From contig VXOR01000087.1 in NCBI GenBank assembly GCA_009840005.1, positions 1 to 20,638 of the forward strand: a stretch of DNA of 20,638 nucleotides, written 5' to 3'. A program made the translations under genes and the position numbers. The notes beneath the pieces are model-generated. The model ran no database searches. It saw only the letters and a list, made by a program, of their open reading frames with translations, and was not told the DNA's origin. Below, one piece after another: positions 1 through 8,240 of this stretch (position 1 is its first letter; each line of letters begins with the position of its first letter). This DNA is from Gemmatimonadota bacterium (GTDB taxonomy: Bacteria; Latescibacterota; UBA2968; UBA8231).

Positions 1-68
1 TGGAGAGCCTGCACCATTTCAAGACCCTAACACCGCTTTCATGCAACAACGCCCCACTAAGGCGTAAG

Positions 69-266
69 ATGACGCCGGAGGAAATCGCCGCAGAGAAGGC
101 GCATTGGCTGGAGGTCGGTCGCCAGTTACGTGCAAAATATCCTTACGATGACGACCATCCGCCATCCAAAGTCTGGCAAGAGGAGTTATACGACGATCAG
201 GGGCTGCCTCGACGTCCACCCTACACGCAGAGAACGCACGGTGAAAATCGTCGAGATATCCGATAA
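69..266 (+). CDS. Small hypothetical protein, possibly a remnant
   Basis: This is a 65-residue ORF opening at an ATG with a plausible AAGG about seven bases upstream. The product begins MTPEEIAAEKAHWLEVGRQ and is charged throughout. It has no signal peptide, no membrane segment and no motif I recognise. Its 3' end overlaps the GTG start proposed for the next gene by 26 bases in another frame, which could mean translational coupling or that this is the truncated front of a larger broken gene. After about residue 48 the composition turns Pro/Arg-rich, as expected if reading has left the true frame. Function unknown. It may not be a real gene. Confidence 0.3.
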   Translation: MTPEEIAAEKAHWLEVGRQLRAKYPYDDDHPPSKVWQEELYDDQGLPRRPPYTQRTHGENRRDIR

Positions 267-512
267 GACCTATGACCGCTTACAGGCTCTGGCAGAGCCA
301 TTTACAGACACTCCAGGCTCGGTAATCGTGCGTCTTCTATCGTTTTACGAACAATACAAAGAAAACCCGTCCCAGTACCACCCAAACCTACGCCAGTCCC
401 GATTCCTGAGCCTAAACTTATTACGCTTTCGTCAGCGTTACAGCGGGATTTGCGCTTCAACAAACCTGAAGTTTTGAGCATCGAGGGCGGATCGATGCCA
501 GTGCGCGACTAG
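241..512 (+). pseudogene. Small SeqA-N/ribbon-helix-helix-like protein gene with one frameshift
   Basis: From the GTG at 241 the product starts MKIVEISDKTYDRLQALAEP, followed by DTPGSVIVRLLSFYEQ. This short beta strand plus two helices resembles SeqA N-terminal or ribbon-helix-helix DNA-binding folds. In that frame the ORF runs to 477 with a meaningless tail. Moving to the neighbouring frame near 361-366 (the run GAAAACCC) gives a Pro-rich linker KPVPVPPKPTPVPIPEP, then LITLSSALQRDLRFNKPEVL, and a stop at 510-512. That stop overlaps the opposing gene's stop in the tetramer CTAG, as expected for tightly packed convergent genes. I infer loss of one A near 364, either a real mutation or a sequencing error. 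With the frame restored the protein would be about 90 residues and possibly DNA-binding; this is fold-level resemblance only. Confidence 0.5.
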
Positions 513-1231
513 TCTGATCCCTGTTGGTCGCCGGAGACTAGGGGTAGAAGAATGTCGTGAATTTCTTCTACTTCGCTTGGGCTAGTGACAAACCACTCTG
601 CGCCCGGAGCTCCTTTTAGCTGCTTGCCGTCCTTGGACAAAAGTTTGTGTATCGCCTTTTCCAGTTCAAGCGGCTTGTCCGTTTGGATAAGAAGCGCGAT
701 TTTGGGCTGCTCTGGCATCGCTGTAGCCGCTTGCGATTCAACCCTGATGGCTGGGTCGCGCTCACTTTTGCCAACCTTGCATGGCCAAGAAGATTCACCG
801 TTCGATTCTGCTAACTGCCGATAAGCGGGGTAATAGTAGAGATAAACTGAGTCTTTCCCCGATCCCACGATCTTTTCATAGGGCGAATCGGGTTGATCGG
901 GTTGGATGACCTCTTCCTCCTCGGAGACCTGAGACGGTTCTACGCTTTCGACAGCCTCTGTTTCAGGCGGATCGGAACTTGGGCTGATTCGCCATATTCC
1001 TAGGGAAAGATTTTCTGCTTTTCCTTCTAGCTTCATATCGGCTAGTACCTTCTTGAAAACGCCAGCCGCTCGGCCTCGCGGCGGTAAGCCCCCTCGATCA
1101 CGATGAATTTTGACTATGGTGCCAATGATCTCCTGCCTCTCAGCAACCTTGCCCGAAAATTCCTCTATGACGAGCTTTCGAGCAATTGGCCGCGTGAGAG
1201 GCGTTTTAACATACTCATAGTCGTTGTTCAT
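509..1231 (-). CDS. Mug113/T5orf172-type GIY-YIG-like nuclease family protein
   Basis: A 240-residue protein in three parts. Residues 15-85 look like a winged-helix unit. Residues 86-125 are an acidic Glu/Pro-rich linker. The C-terminal domain, about 125-235, matches the Mug113/T5orf172 branch of the GIY-YIG superfamily. Visible signs are SVYLYYYP (128-135) in the place of the GIY/YIG strand, CKVGKSERDPAIRV (151-164) with the expected Lys and Arg, the helix EKAIHKLL (191-198), and GAEWFVTSPSEV near 210-221, the usual closing motif. Family members are often linked to phages, mobile DNA or defence loci, but the role of most is unknown, and I cannot tell from sequence whether this one cuts DNA. 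The start at 1231 has a loose AAGGG upstream. It converges with the frameshifted small gene, sharing CTAG. Confidence 0.72.
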   Translation of the reverse strand: MNNDYEYVKTPLTRPIARKLVIEEFSGKVAERQEIIGTIVKIHRDRGGLPPRGRAAGVFKKVLADMKLEGKAENLSLGIWRISPSSDPPETEAVESVEPSQVSEEEEVIQPDQPDSPYEKIVGSGKDSVYLYYYPAYRQLAESNGESSWPCKVGKSERDPAIRVESQAATAMPEQPKIALLIQTDKPLELEKAIHKLLSKDGKQLKGAPGAEWFVTSPSEVEEIHDILLPLVSGDQQGSD

Positions 1232-1307
1232 ATTGATTTTCCCTTGTTTGCGTGTGTCGCCTTAGCCAGTCGGTTGTCCCTTAGTGTGGAATGGGGACCA
1301 TCTATAT

Positions 1308-2144
1308 TTAAAGATTGACCAAGACCGGCTGGCGCGTCCTCAGCGCCCGCCGCAGGCCGCTGAGTAGGGCTTGGCCATCATCGCCTGAGTGCTCGCTCGG
1401 TGCGTTCTCTTTTTCCAAAAAATCGCGCAACCACGCTAACTCCGCAGGGGGAGTTGTCATGTCGGGTACGACATGGGTCCCCTTGGCGCTGGCTAGGGCA
1501 ATTCCACTGTGCACGGCACTGGACGAGATTACGCCGCCTCGACCCAATAAGGTCAGCTCGGCGATCGCTGGTTGAGGAGCGACGACTAGCTGGATCGACG
1601 CGCTACTGGGAGCCGTGGCGGTCAACGCAACTTGGTAGGCGCGACCGTGGCGGTTGGCGCAAAGATGTACCTGGGATGGGGTCTCGCCTAATAGGTCGCT
1701 GGCAAAGGCTAGCTGGCGACAGATGGCCCACCACGCTGGCAACAATCCCGGTTCTTGGGCACCGGCTACGAGGCGCAGATAGACCGGCTCGGCAAACGAA
1801 GGATTGCGCCGCTGCTGGAGTGCCTTGGCAAACAGGGGCGACCCGCGATGGATACCGCCGGTGGCGATGGGCTGGTCGGCCTTGGGCACGGGCCCGGCAC
1901 AGAGGACGGCGACACCGGATTGGAGGCAGGTGCGGACGTCGTTGTGGAGGTCTGCATAAGGCGAGAGGAAGGCGCAGACGCGGGGACTGGTTGCCTGGAG
2001 GATGGCTGGCAAGTCGCTGAAAAAAGGCAGGTCGGTGTTGGGTTTCCGACTCGCCGGGTAGTACAGACCCTTGATCGGCAAGGCATCGGCGAGTTGGCCG
2101 ACGAGTGGGTTGAGGGCGGGATGGGCGCTGAGGGCGATAGTCAT
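1308..2144 (-). CDS. Short Gfo/Idh/MocA-like protein, coupled to the upstream oxidoreductase
   Basis: A 278-residue protein whose start overlaps the stop of the upstream Gfo/Idh gene in an ATGA tetramer, so the two are very probably translated together. The N-terminal 90 residues follow the order of a Gfo/Idh Rossmann domain: a strand with HPALNPLVGQLADAL, then PFFSDLPAIL, then VCAFLSPYADLHNDVRTCLQ and AVLCAGPVPKAD, the last sitting where a normal enzyme has its EKP motif. The glycine-rich dinucleotide loop and the catalytic Lys are not evident. At 278 residues it is shorter than the usual 330-400. I infer a non-catalytic or structural partner of the coupled enzyme; a degenerate enzyme is the alternative. 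No signal peptide is seen, so it is likely cytoplasmic. Confidence 0.55.
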   Translation of the reverse strand: MTIALSAHPALNPLVGQLADALPIKGLYYPASRKPNTDLPFFSDLPAILQATSPRVCAFLSPYADLHNDVRTCLQSGVAVLCAGPVPKADQPIATGGIHRGSPLFAKALQQRRNPSFAEPVYLRLVAGAQEPGLLPAWWAICRQLAFASDLLGETPSQVHLCANRHGRAYQVALTATAPSSASIQLVVAPQPAIAELTLLGRGGVISSSAVHSGIALASAKGTHVVPDMTTPPAELAWLRDFLEKENAPSEHSGDDGQALLSGLRRALRTRQPVLVNL

Positions 2145-3277
2145 AGTTCTTGCTCCAGCGGCAGGTCAACGGCCGCGTTGCACTCGACGGCGCGGTAGCC
2201 AGCGAGAATAATTTCCATCAAATCCCGCGCTTGGCGCACGCCATAGCGGGTCGGGCGGTCGTCGTTGATGGCGGCGACCAAATCGTCGAGCCCGGCTGCT
2301 AGGCCCGCTGTGTCTTCGGATAGGGCAGCGGTTGGGACGGGCGGACCTCCGTGCCACTGCATGGGATCTTGGGGGTTGGGCTGATAGTCGTAGCCGGTGC
2401 TATAGTCGCGCAGATAAGCGTCCAACGCCGGTCTTTTTGCGTCGATGGTGGCGCTCTGGCGGGTGCCGATTAGGTATGCCCGCGATGGGCCGCCCTGAGG
2501 ATGGGAAGCTGTGCCGATGCGCCCGCCGCACAAAGTCGCCACGCGGCCGTCGGCATCGGTCATGGTCAGGGTGCCAAAATCGTCGCAGCCGTGAGCACCG
2601 TGTTCGGGGAAGAAGAAGGCTCCGGCGTGGCCGACGACGTGGCGGATGGGGCCGAGGCATTCTTGGATTAGGCCGACGGCGTATGCGCCTACGGTCAGTA
2701 ACTCTCTCTTGATATCGGGGTATTTCCACCGGCCGTTGGGTGCGGCAAAGGCACGGCGTTGGGTTATCGGGCGCGGCCAGCCTTTGCCGAACATCACATC
2801 GACGTGGACGCCGAGCAAGGTGCCCAGATCGCCGCTGGTGAGGACTTGGCGGGTGTGCTGGGCGAGAGTGCCGTAGGCGTAGCCGGGGATGATCGCCCGG
2901 ACGCCGGCGCGTTCGACTGCGGCTGCGGACGCTTCGGACTCGGCGAGGGTGGCCCCGGGAAACTTGTCAATCCACAGGTGCTTGCCGGCCTCGGCGGCGC
3001 GGACGATGAGTGCGGACCGCCGTTCGATCTCGCAGCCGACGCTGACAATATCGATGGCGGGGTCGTTGATGGACTCGTCGAGATTCTCTGAATAGGGGAC
3101 GCCGAGTTGGCTAGCCCAGTGCTGATTGTAGGCGCGCAAGTCCGGGTCGATGTCGGGGTAGTCGGCGACGCCGATGATGCGCAGGCGGGGATGGGCCTGA
3201 TACAGGGGGATGAAGTGCTGCTGGTGGCTGTGTTTGCTGAAGCTGACCAGCAGAATACCGTAGGTATCAGCGGGCAT
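2141..3277 (-). CDS. Gfo/Idh/MocA family NAD(P)-dependent oxidoreductase
   Basis: A 378-residue protein. Family enzymes oxidise or reduce sugars, inositols and related compounds with a bound nicotinamide cofactor. The first 120 residues form the Rossmann domain: strand YGILLVSFS, LRIIGVADYPDIDPDLRAYN with the acidic cofactor-binding end, LDESINDPAIDIVSVGCE, and KHLWIDKFPGATLAESEA (99-116), where DKFPG replaces the usual EKP and keeps the Lys. The glycine-rich loop is unusual (VSFSKHSHQQ in place of GxGxxG), so this is a divergent subfamily. The C-terminal half has normal size for a Gfo/Idh substrate-binding domain. The ATG is preceded by GAGGAG at about seven bases. Downstream it overlaps the short Gfo/Idh-like gene by ATGA. 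The substrate cannot be inferred. Confidence 0.75.
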   Translation of the reverse strand: MPADTYGILLVSFSKHSHQQHFIPLYQAHPRLRIIGVADYPDIDPDLRAYNQHWASQLGVPYSENLDESINDPAIDIVSVGCEIERRSALIVRAAEAGKHLWIDKFPGATLAESEASAAAVERAGVRAIIPGYAYGTLAQHTRQVLTSGDLGTLLGVHVDVMFGKGWPRPITQRRAFAAPNGRWKYPDIKRELLTVGAYAVGLIQECLGPIRHVVGHAGAFFFPEHGAHGCDDFGTLTMTDADGRVATLCGGRIGTASHPQGGPSRAYLIGTRQSATIDAKRPALDAYLRDYSTGYDYQPNPQDPMQWHGGPPVPTAALSEDTAGLAAGLDDLVAAINDDRPTRYGVRQARDLMEIILAGYRAVECNAAVDLPLEQEL

Positions 3278-3436
3278 GGGATGGCTCCTCGTTGGCTATA
3301 AAGACGCACCGACAGCTTGTCCGGCACGCGAGATAGTATAACGGCCCTGCGGATGATTGCCAAAAGGACGCTTAGTGGTTAGTGGAGTTTGGTGGGTAAG
3401 TATCCTCTTTTCCTAAAAAAAGTGTTTGGAATTCGC

Positions 3437-3491
3437 ATTTTTATCTTCATAAAAGTGCTATTTATTGTATTTTTATCTTCATAAAAGTGCT
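3437..3491. repeat. Two 23-bp direct repeats each with an inverted repeat; putative operator
   Basis: A 23-bp block occurs at 3437-3459 and again, identical, at 3469-3491, a 32-bp period close to three helical turns. Each block contains TTTTAT-CTTC-ATAAAA, a perfect six-base inverted repeat with a four-base spacer. The pair lies in AT-rich sequence just upstream of the TTG start of the AAA ATPase gene, within the 3278-3518 gap between divergent genes. This layout suits a dimeric regulator binding two sites on one face of DNA. The function is inferred; the repeats themselves are read directly. Confidence 0.6.
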
Positions 3492-3518
3492 GCTTTCCCA
3501 TCGAATAGGAGTGATTCT

Positions 3519-4823
3519 TTGCAACGCTTATTGATTGACGATTTGGCAGAATGGAAACGACAACCGGGGCGTAAGCCAGTATTGCTCGACGGCGCACGTC
3601 AAGTCGGCAAGACCTATCTGATCGAACAGCTTTTCGGGCCGCAGGAGTTTCGCCAAGTGCATAGACTCGACTTCCGGCTGGAGCCGGGGCTGGCGGAGCT
3701 GTTCGCTGATAGCCTCGACCCGCAGGCCGTGATATCAAACATCGAGCTGCGCTTTAATGTGGACATCGATGTGGAGCAGGATCTCATCTTCTTCGACGAG
3801 GTGGGAGAGTGCCAAGCCGCGGTCGATTCACTCAAGTATTTTGCCGAAGACCTCCCCCAAGCGTTCGTCTGCGCCTCCGGCTCCAACATCGGTCTGCTCG
3901 ACTCGTTTCCGGTCGGCAAGGTCCAGCAGTTAGAGTTGTTCCCGCTGTGCTTTGAGGAATTTCTGATGGCCGCTGAGCAGCCGAGGCTTTTGCAGGCATT
4001 TCGAGCGCAACGGCGCGGGCAGGTCGTCCACCAACAGCTATGGTCCTTTCTGCTCGCGTACTACTTCGTCGGTGGTATGCCGGAAGCGGTGGCTGAGTGG
4101 TTTGCAGGGGAGGGCAGTATCCGCGAGCGGGTTGAGCGGGTCGGGCGAATTCACCGCGATCTCATCGTGGGCTACCAACGCGATTTTGGCAAGTATGCTG
4201 GCAAGCTCCACGCGCAACACATTGATGAAGTGTTTGCGAGCATACCGCGTCAATTGGCCTCCTGCCAGGACGACTCTGTGCAGCGTTTTAGGTTTAGGGA
4301 TGTGATCGAGCGGAAGCGGCGCTATCAAGAGTTGCGCGGTCCTATTGACTGGCTGGAGACAGCCAAGCTGGTGCGGAAGTGCTATCCCATCAAGGGAAAG
4401 CCCCAAGCCCCGCTATGGGCGCAGGCGCGGCAGAACATTTTCAAGCTCTACTTATTTGATGTGGGGTTGCTTGGCTACATGCTTGGGCTGAGATATGCCG
4501 ACCAACGGGCGCAGAGCCTTAGCTTCAAGGGTTACATTGCGGAAAACTTCGTCCAGAACGAACTGAGTGTGCGCGTGGCATATCCCACGTTCGGCTGGGA
4601 ACAGGCCAATGCCCAAGTGGAATTTCTCCATCGCGGCCGTGATGGAGAAGTCATCCCAGTCGAGGTAAAAAGCGGTTCCCGCACTCGCGCTCGCAGCTTG
4701 CGGTCCTACGTGGAGCGCTACCAGCCGCGGCGTGCGATTAAACTCATCGGCGGTCCTGGTGGGGGAGAAGGTCTAATTGAGACTTGGCCGTTGTATTACG
4801 CACAGCACTTGCGCGACCTGTAA
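3519..4823 (+). CDS. AAA family ATPase with DUF4143 C-terminal domain
   Basis: I chose the TTG at 3519 (434 residues) because ATAGGAG sits seven bases upstream and the product then begins MQRLLIDDLAEWKRQPGRKP, the usual opening of this family. An ATG at 3465 in frame would lie inside the direct repeat and lacks a ribosome site. Walker A is GARQVGKT (25-32). Walker B is LIFFDEVGE near residue 90, followed by sensor-like FVCASGSNIG. The C-terminal part has GYIAENFVQNEL and, near the end, GEVIPVEVKSGS, the PD-(D/E)XK-like core of DUF4143. These standalone ATPases are scattered among bacteria and archaea and behave like mobile accessory genes; their cellular role is not established. The gene stands alone between two Gfo/Idh loci. 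The paired repeats just upstream suggest specific regulation. Confidence 0.85.
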   Translation: MQRLLIDDLAEWKRQPGRKPVLLDGARQVGKTYLIEQLFGPQEFRQVHRLDFRLEPGLAELFADSLDPQAVISNIELRFNVDIDVEQDLIFFDEVGECQAAVDSLKYFAEDLPQAFVCASGSNIGLLDSFPVGKVQQLELFPLCFEEFLMAAEQPRLLQAFRAQRRGQVVHQQLWSFLLAYYFVGGMPEAVAEWFAGEGSIRERVERVGRIHRDLIVGYQRDFGKYAGKLHAQHIDEVFASIPRQLASCQDDSVQRFRFRDVIERKRRYQELRGPIDWLETAKLVRKCYPIKGKPQAPLWAQARQNIFKLYLFDVGLLGYMLGLRYADQRAQSLSFKGYIAENFVQNELSVRVAYPTFGWEQANAQVEFLHRGRDGEVIPVEVKSGSRTRARSLRSYVERYQPRRAIKLIGGPGGGEGLIETWPLYYAQHLRDL

Positions 4824-4887
4824 GGGGTTAGCTTGACAGCAGTCGGCCCCCAAGCCTATCCTAGCGGTTCCACACAAGGAGGAAATG

Positions 4888-5898
4888 ATGGTCAATATCG
4901 GCATTGTCGGCATCGGTTTTATGGGCATGACCCACTACAAGGCTATGGCCCAAGTCGAAGGGGGCCAAGTTGCGGCTATCTTCTCCCGCGACCCCAAAAA
5001 GCGCGCGGGGGATTGGAACGATATTCAGGGTAATTTCGGCGATAGCGGGGGAGTGCAGGACCTGTCGGGAATACGCTGCTATGAAACATTGGACGAGCTG
5101 CTCGCCGATCCGGAAATCGACTTGGTGGATATCTGCCTGCCGACGAACATGCACGTCGAGACCAGCATCCGCACTTTATCTGCGGGCAAGCACGTGCTAT
5201 TGGAAAAGCCCATTGCACTGGCCTTGGACGACGCCGATCGGATCGTGGCGGTGGCTGAGGAACACCAGCGGCAGTTTATGGTTGCCCACGTCTTGCGGTA
5301 TTTTCCAGAATTCCGGCTGATCAAACAGCTCGTCGCCAACGCGGAACACGGCCCCGTGCTAGCCGCTCACTTCAAGCGGATCATCTCGCGTCCGGCGTGG
5401 TGGGCACCAGAAGACTTGGAGCGGACCGGCGGCCCCGCGATCGACCTACACATCCACGACGCGGACTTCGTGCAGTTTTTGTTCGGGATGCCGACCGCGG
5501 TTAGCTCGCAAGGATACATTGGCCGGGGCGAGACAGTCGAGTACATCAATACCCACTACCAGTACGACGGCCCAATGGCTATTAGCGCCGAAGGTGGCTG
5601 GTTGGCGCAACAGGGCTGTCCTTTTGAGCACGGTTATGACGTGTACTTTGAGGAGGCCACGCTCAAGTACAACTCGTCTTGGGGCGAGCCGCCGCAACTG
5701 TTGACCAAGGACGGCGAAGTCTCCACGCCATCCCTGCCGGGCGAGGATGGTTTCGTCGGCGAGTTGCAGGAAGCGGTGGATGCAATCGCGCGGGGCAGGG
5801 AGTCGCAGGAGATAGGCGGTCAGAGTGCGCGAAACTCGCTGCTGTTGTGTTTGCAGGAAATCGAGTCGGTGAAGACAGGGGAGAAGGTAGCGATATAG
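4888..5898 (+). CDS. Gfo/Idh/MocA family NAD(P)-dependent oxidoreductase
   Basis: A 336-residue protein of normal family length. The dinucleotide loop GIGFMG is at 8-13 after strand MVNIGIV. LLEKPIA at 104-110 carries the EKP motif with the cofactor- and substrate-facing Lys. HIHDADFVQFLFG at 188-200 has the conserved His/Asp of the C-terminal domain. Two ATGs occur in tandem at 4885 and 4888; the second is preferred because AAGGAGG ends five bases upstream of it. Unlike the gene pair at 1308-3277 this one has every canonical motif, so it is likely an active soluble dehydrogenase. The substrate is unknown. It starts 64 bases after the ATPase and ends nine bases from the convergent ZIP gene, leaving no room for a classic terminator. 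Confidence 0.85.
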   Translation: MVNIGIVGIGFMGMTHYKAMAQVEGGQVAAIFSRDPKKRAGDWNDIQGNFGDSGGVQDLSGIRCYETLDELLADPEIDLVDICLPTNMHVETSIRTLSAGKHVLLEKPIALALDDADRIVAVAEEHQRQFMVAHVLRYFPEFRLIKQLVANAEHGPVLAAHFKRIISRPAWWAPEDLERTGGPAIDLHIHDADFVQFLFGMPTAVSSQGYIGRGETVEYINTHYQYDGPMAISAEGGWLAQQGCPFEHGYDVYFEEATLKYNSSWGEPPQLLTKDGEVSTPSLPGEDGFVGELQEAVDAIARGRESQEIGGQSARNSLLLCLQEIESVKTGEKVAI

Positions 5899-5907
5899 CT
5901 AATGCCC

Positions 5908-6771
5908 TTAGTGCGTCTCCATGCCATGTCCGTGGATGGCGCTGGATTCGACGTAATATAATATGTAGGCGAGGCCGATCCCCACGAGGAGGGAGACGAT
6001 GAGCTTGCCGCGATCGTGGCTGTGGAAATGGATCTCCGGCAGCAGGTCGCTCAAGGCAATGCACAGAAACGCGCCCGCGGCAAAAGCCAGCACATAGCCA
6101 ACTGTTGCCCCTCCTGCTAGGCCAAGCAATTCCACACCTCCAAAGCTCGCTATAGCCACCACAGGGCACAGGATGGCAAAGCCGATATTGGCCGATGTCC
6201 GGGCGCGCTGGCTGTGACCGGCGGACTTCATCATGCCGATAATGGAGTACGCATCGAGCGGCTTGTGCAGTAGAATGGCGAGAAATACCCCCAGGCCCGC
6301 CAATGCAACTCCGTCTCCATGCGACGGCCCTATCTGCATGATGGTACCCAGCGCGATTCCTTCGGTCACGGTGTGCACCCCTAGGCCTATGGCAACGCCG
6401 AACAAACTCCGCGCATGGACGACACTGTGGCCGTGATCGTGGTCCTCGTCATCGTACAGATCGCTCGCCTCACTGCTGAAATCGTGCTGATGAAAGTGAA
6501 AAATGCGCAACAAGAAAATCATCAGGACCATACCGAGCACCATCCATCCCACGGCTCTTTCTACAATGCCTGTCCCGGAAATGCGCTCGAGGCTGTGGGG
6601 TAGCAGGTGAAACATGGCGACGCCGAGGATGAAGCCGGCCACAAGACTCATCACGATCTGGGTGCGCGTGTGCGTCATGGTGCCCAAGGCCGCCAGTTTC
6701 CCGCCGAGAAGGGAAGCGGCAAAGATGGCGGCTGAGTAAGCCGACAAAATTAGGAGAGCGTTTGCATCCAT
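5908..6771 (-). CDS. ZIP family metal (zinc) transporter
   Basis: A 287-residue inner-membrane protein with about eight hydrophobic segments, the usual ZIP size. ZIP proteins bring Zn2+ or other divalent metals into the cytoplasm. The hallmark in TM4 is present as HTVTEG (133-138), giving a His and Glu for the metal site. TM5 has HKPLDA (169-174), where the commoner motif ends in Glu; the Asp variant would keep an acidic ligand. The variable loop between TM3 and TM4 contains DDEDHDHGHSVVH (107-119), a typical His-rich metal loop, and the C-terminus HGHGMETH adds more ligands. No clear ribosome site precedes the ATG at 6771. It lies 127 bases downstream of the SO_0444-like permease on the same strand, so the two may form one transcript pairing uptake with export. 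Confidence 0.85.
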   Translation of the reverse strand: MDANALLILSAYSAAIFAASLLGGKLAALGTMTHTRTQIVMSLVAGFILGVAMFHLLPHSLERISGTGIVERAVGWMVLGMVLMIFLLRIFHFHQHDFSSEASDLYDDEDHDHGHSVVHARSLFGVAIGLGVHTVTEGIALGTIMQIGPSHGDGVALAGLGVFLAILLHKPLDAYSIIGMMKSAGHSQRARTSANIGFAILCPVVAIASFGGVELLGLAGGATVGYVLAFAAGAFLCIALSDLLPEIHFHSHDRGKLIVSLLVGIGLAYILYYVESSAIHGHGMETH

Positions 6772-6898
6772 GATGGCTATAACCGGAAGCTAACTGGGTA
6801 GCCGGGGATCGCGGCTTCCTGTAACGTCATTGCCTCTCCCTTTGGCCCTGTCGAGTCGTGCATTGGGAAGAGGATGCCCAGCAAGCAACGACTGCGAA

Positions 6899-8137
6899 TC
6901 AGGTGCTTCCACCCCGATCGCCCGTGCTGGACCGGAAGCGAAGATTGAACAGCATATCCTCGTAGCCACGGCGCAGGGCACCGGCGCGAAAGCGCCAGAC
7001 GATTAGGGCGATGAGGAGCAAAGCGCTGCCCCATTGCAGGAGTTGAACAGCCGGCGCATGAGAGGCGTCGAGATTTACGGAAATTGCCAGACCAGCCGCG
7101 AGCAGCAGCGCGTCAATGGCGATGCCGAGGACGACTGTAACCGCGATGACTGCGGCGACGTAAATGGATGCGAAGCGGGAGCCGAATTGGCTGACGATGA
7201 TGGCGATAGTGCCCGTGTTGGTGGCCGGTCCGGTCATCAGAAAAATCAGCGCTGCGCCGGGGCTGACTCCCTTGGCAACGAGCGCGGCGGCGATTGGAGT
7301 ACTGGCGGAGGCGCAGATATAGAGGGGAACGCCGATCAGCACCATGACCGGATAGGACAGATAGCGGGCGTACTCGTGCGCCATCAGATCGCTCGGAAGC
7401 GCCAGAAAGAGCACACCGCCCAGCACGACCCCCACCAGCAGCGCAAAGAGAATGTCGTCGGCGATCTCAATGAAGCCGTAGCGCAAGATGTGCTTGACCA
7501 GCTTTTTGAAGTCAAGACCTTGATTGTTTGTGGGGACTTCTGCGGTGGATTGTCTGTTAGTGATTCCCTGCAACCAATTGACTAGTAAAACCTTCAGTTG
7601 TGAGGGACTGACGTAGCAATCATCCCTACCAGCTATGAGGGATTGGTGATGATCGTGCTCACAGGCATGGCAGTGAGCGTGGTCGCTCGCCTCGGCTTCG
7701 TCCCGGTCGTCTCTTATCAGTCCAATGCAAAAGATACCGGCGACGACCGCAGTGATGAAGCTGATGACGGGCCGAACAAGGGCAACGATGGGGCCGAAAA
7801 AGGCGTTGGTGACCAAAATCGAATCCGCACCCGTCTCCGGCGCGGTGATCAGGAAGGACATGCAGGACGAACGGGACGCCCCCTTATTGCGCATCTCGGC
7901 GACCACGGGCACGACCGAACAACTGCACAGCGGCACGGGTATGCCGATGGCCGAACTCATGGTCACGGATTTTAGACTGTCGTCGTGGAGCCAGCGGAGA
8001 ATGGCCTGACGGGAGACAAACACATGGATCAGGCCGGAGAGGAGAAGCCCCAGCAGAAGCATGGGGGCTAGCAGTAAAAAGGAAGACCAGAGAAAGGCAA
8101 AAAAACTGATTAATATCCCAAGAGATTCAAAGGCCAT
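6899..8137 (-). CDS. SO_0444-like Cu/Zn efflux permease (COG0701/DUF318 family)
   Basis: A 412-residue polytopic inner-membrane protein of the COG0701 permease family, closest in motif pattern to the group named SO_0444 family Cu/Zn efflux transporters. The signature GIPVPLCSCSVVP (65-77) carries a CSC metal site and is followed by RNKGASRSS and SFLITAPETGADSI. The second half repeats the pattern with PLYICASAST (271-280) and MTGPATNTG. Between the halves, HAHCHACEHDHH (153-164) is a dense His/Cys loop likely to capture or sense metal in the cytoplasm. I infer metal export; arsenical or other substrates of the wider family are less likely given the neighbours. The start at 8137 lacks a clear ribosome site. 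It is divergent from the small membrane protein gene at 8241 and upstream of the ZIP gene. Confidence 0.8.
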   Translation of the reverse strand: MAFESLGILISFFAFLWSSFLLLAPMLLLGLLLSGLIHVFVSRQAILRWLHDDSLKSVTMSSAIGIPVPLCSCSVVPVVAEMRNKGASRSSCMSFLITAPETGADSILVTNAFFGPIVALVRPVISFITAVVAGIFCIGLIRDDRDEAEASDHAHCHACEHDHHQSLIAGRDDCYVSPSQLKVLLVNWLQGITNRQSTAEVPTNNQGLDFKKLVKHILRYGFIEIADDILFALLVGVVLGGVLFLALPSDLMAHEYARYLSYPVMVLIGVPLYICASASTPIAAALVAKGVSPGAALIFLMTGPATNTGTIAIIVSQFGSRFASIYVAAVIAVTVVLGIAIDALLLAAGLAISVNLDASHAPAVQLLQWGSALLLIALIVWRFRAGALRRGYEDMLFNLRFRSSTGDRGGST

Positions 8138-8155
8138 TGTGATAAGAAGGAAACA

Positions 8156-8172
8156 TTGCCTAGAAAGGGCAA
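8156..8172. promoter_or_regulatory. Inverted repeat TTGCCT-N4-AGGGCAA, copy 1
   Basis: Arms TTGCCT and AGGGCAA surround AGAA, 19 bases before the permease start codon (minus strand) and within the divergent intergenic gap 8138-8240. The same arms recur at 9397-9413 around a different spacer (AAAC). Conserved arms with a changed centre suggest a binding site or a small hairpin. It does not look like a textbook Zur box, so the regulator is unknown. Confidence 0.35.
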
Positions 8173-8240
8173 GCCTCGATCAGGGTGGCCGCTGGGGTTG
8201 AAGTTGCGTTTTTTTTGCCGGACCACTAAAATCAAAGGTT

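Noticed and set aside
3437..3491. Considered as a CRISPR array
   Set aside because: There are only two repeats with a 9-base spacer and no cas genes.
3379..3738. 119-residue minus-strand ORF over the ATPase start
   Set aside because: It lies in the regulatory gap and the coding sequence of the ATPase, has no motif, and is Arg/Pro-rich in the antisense part.
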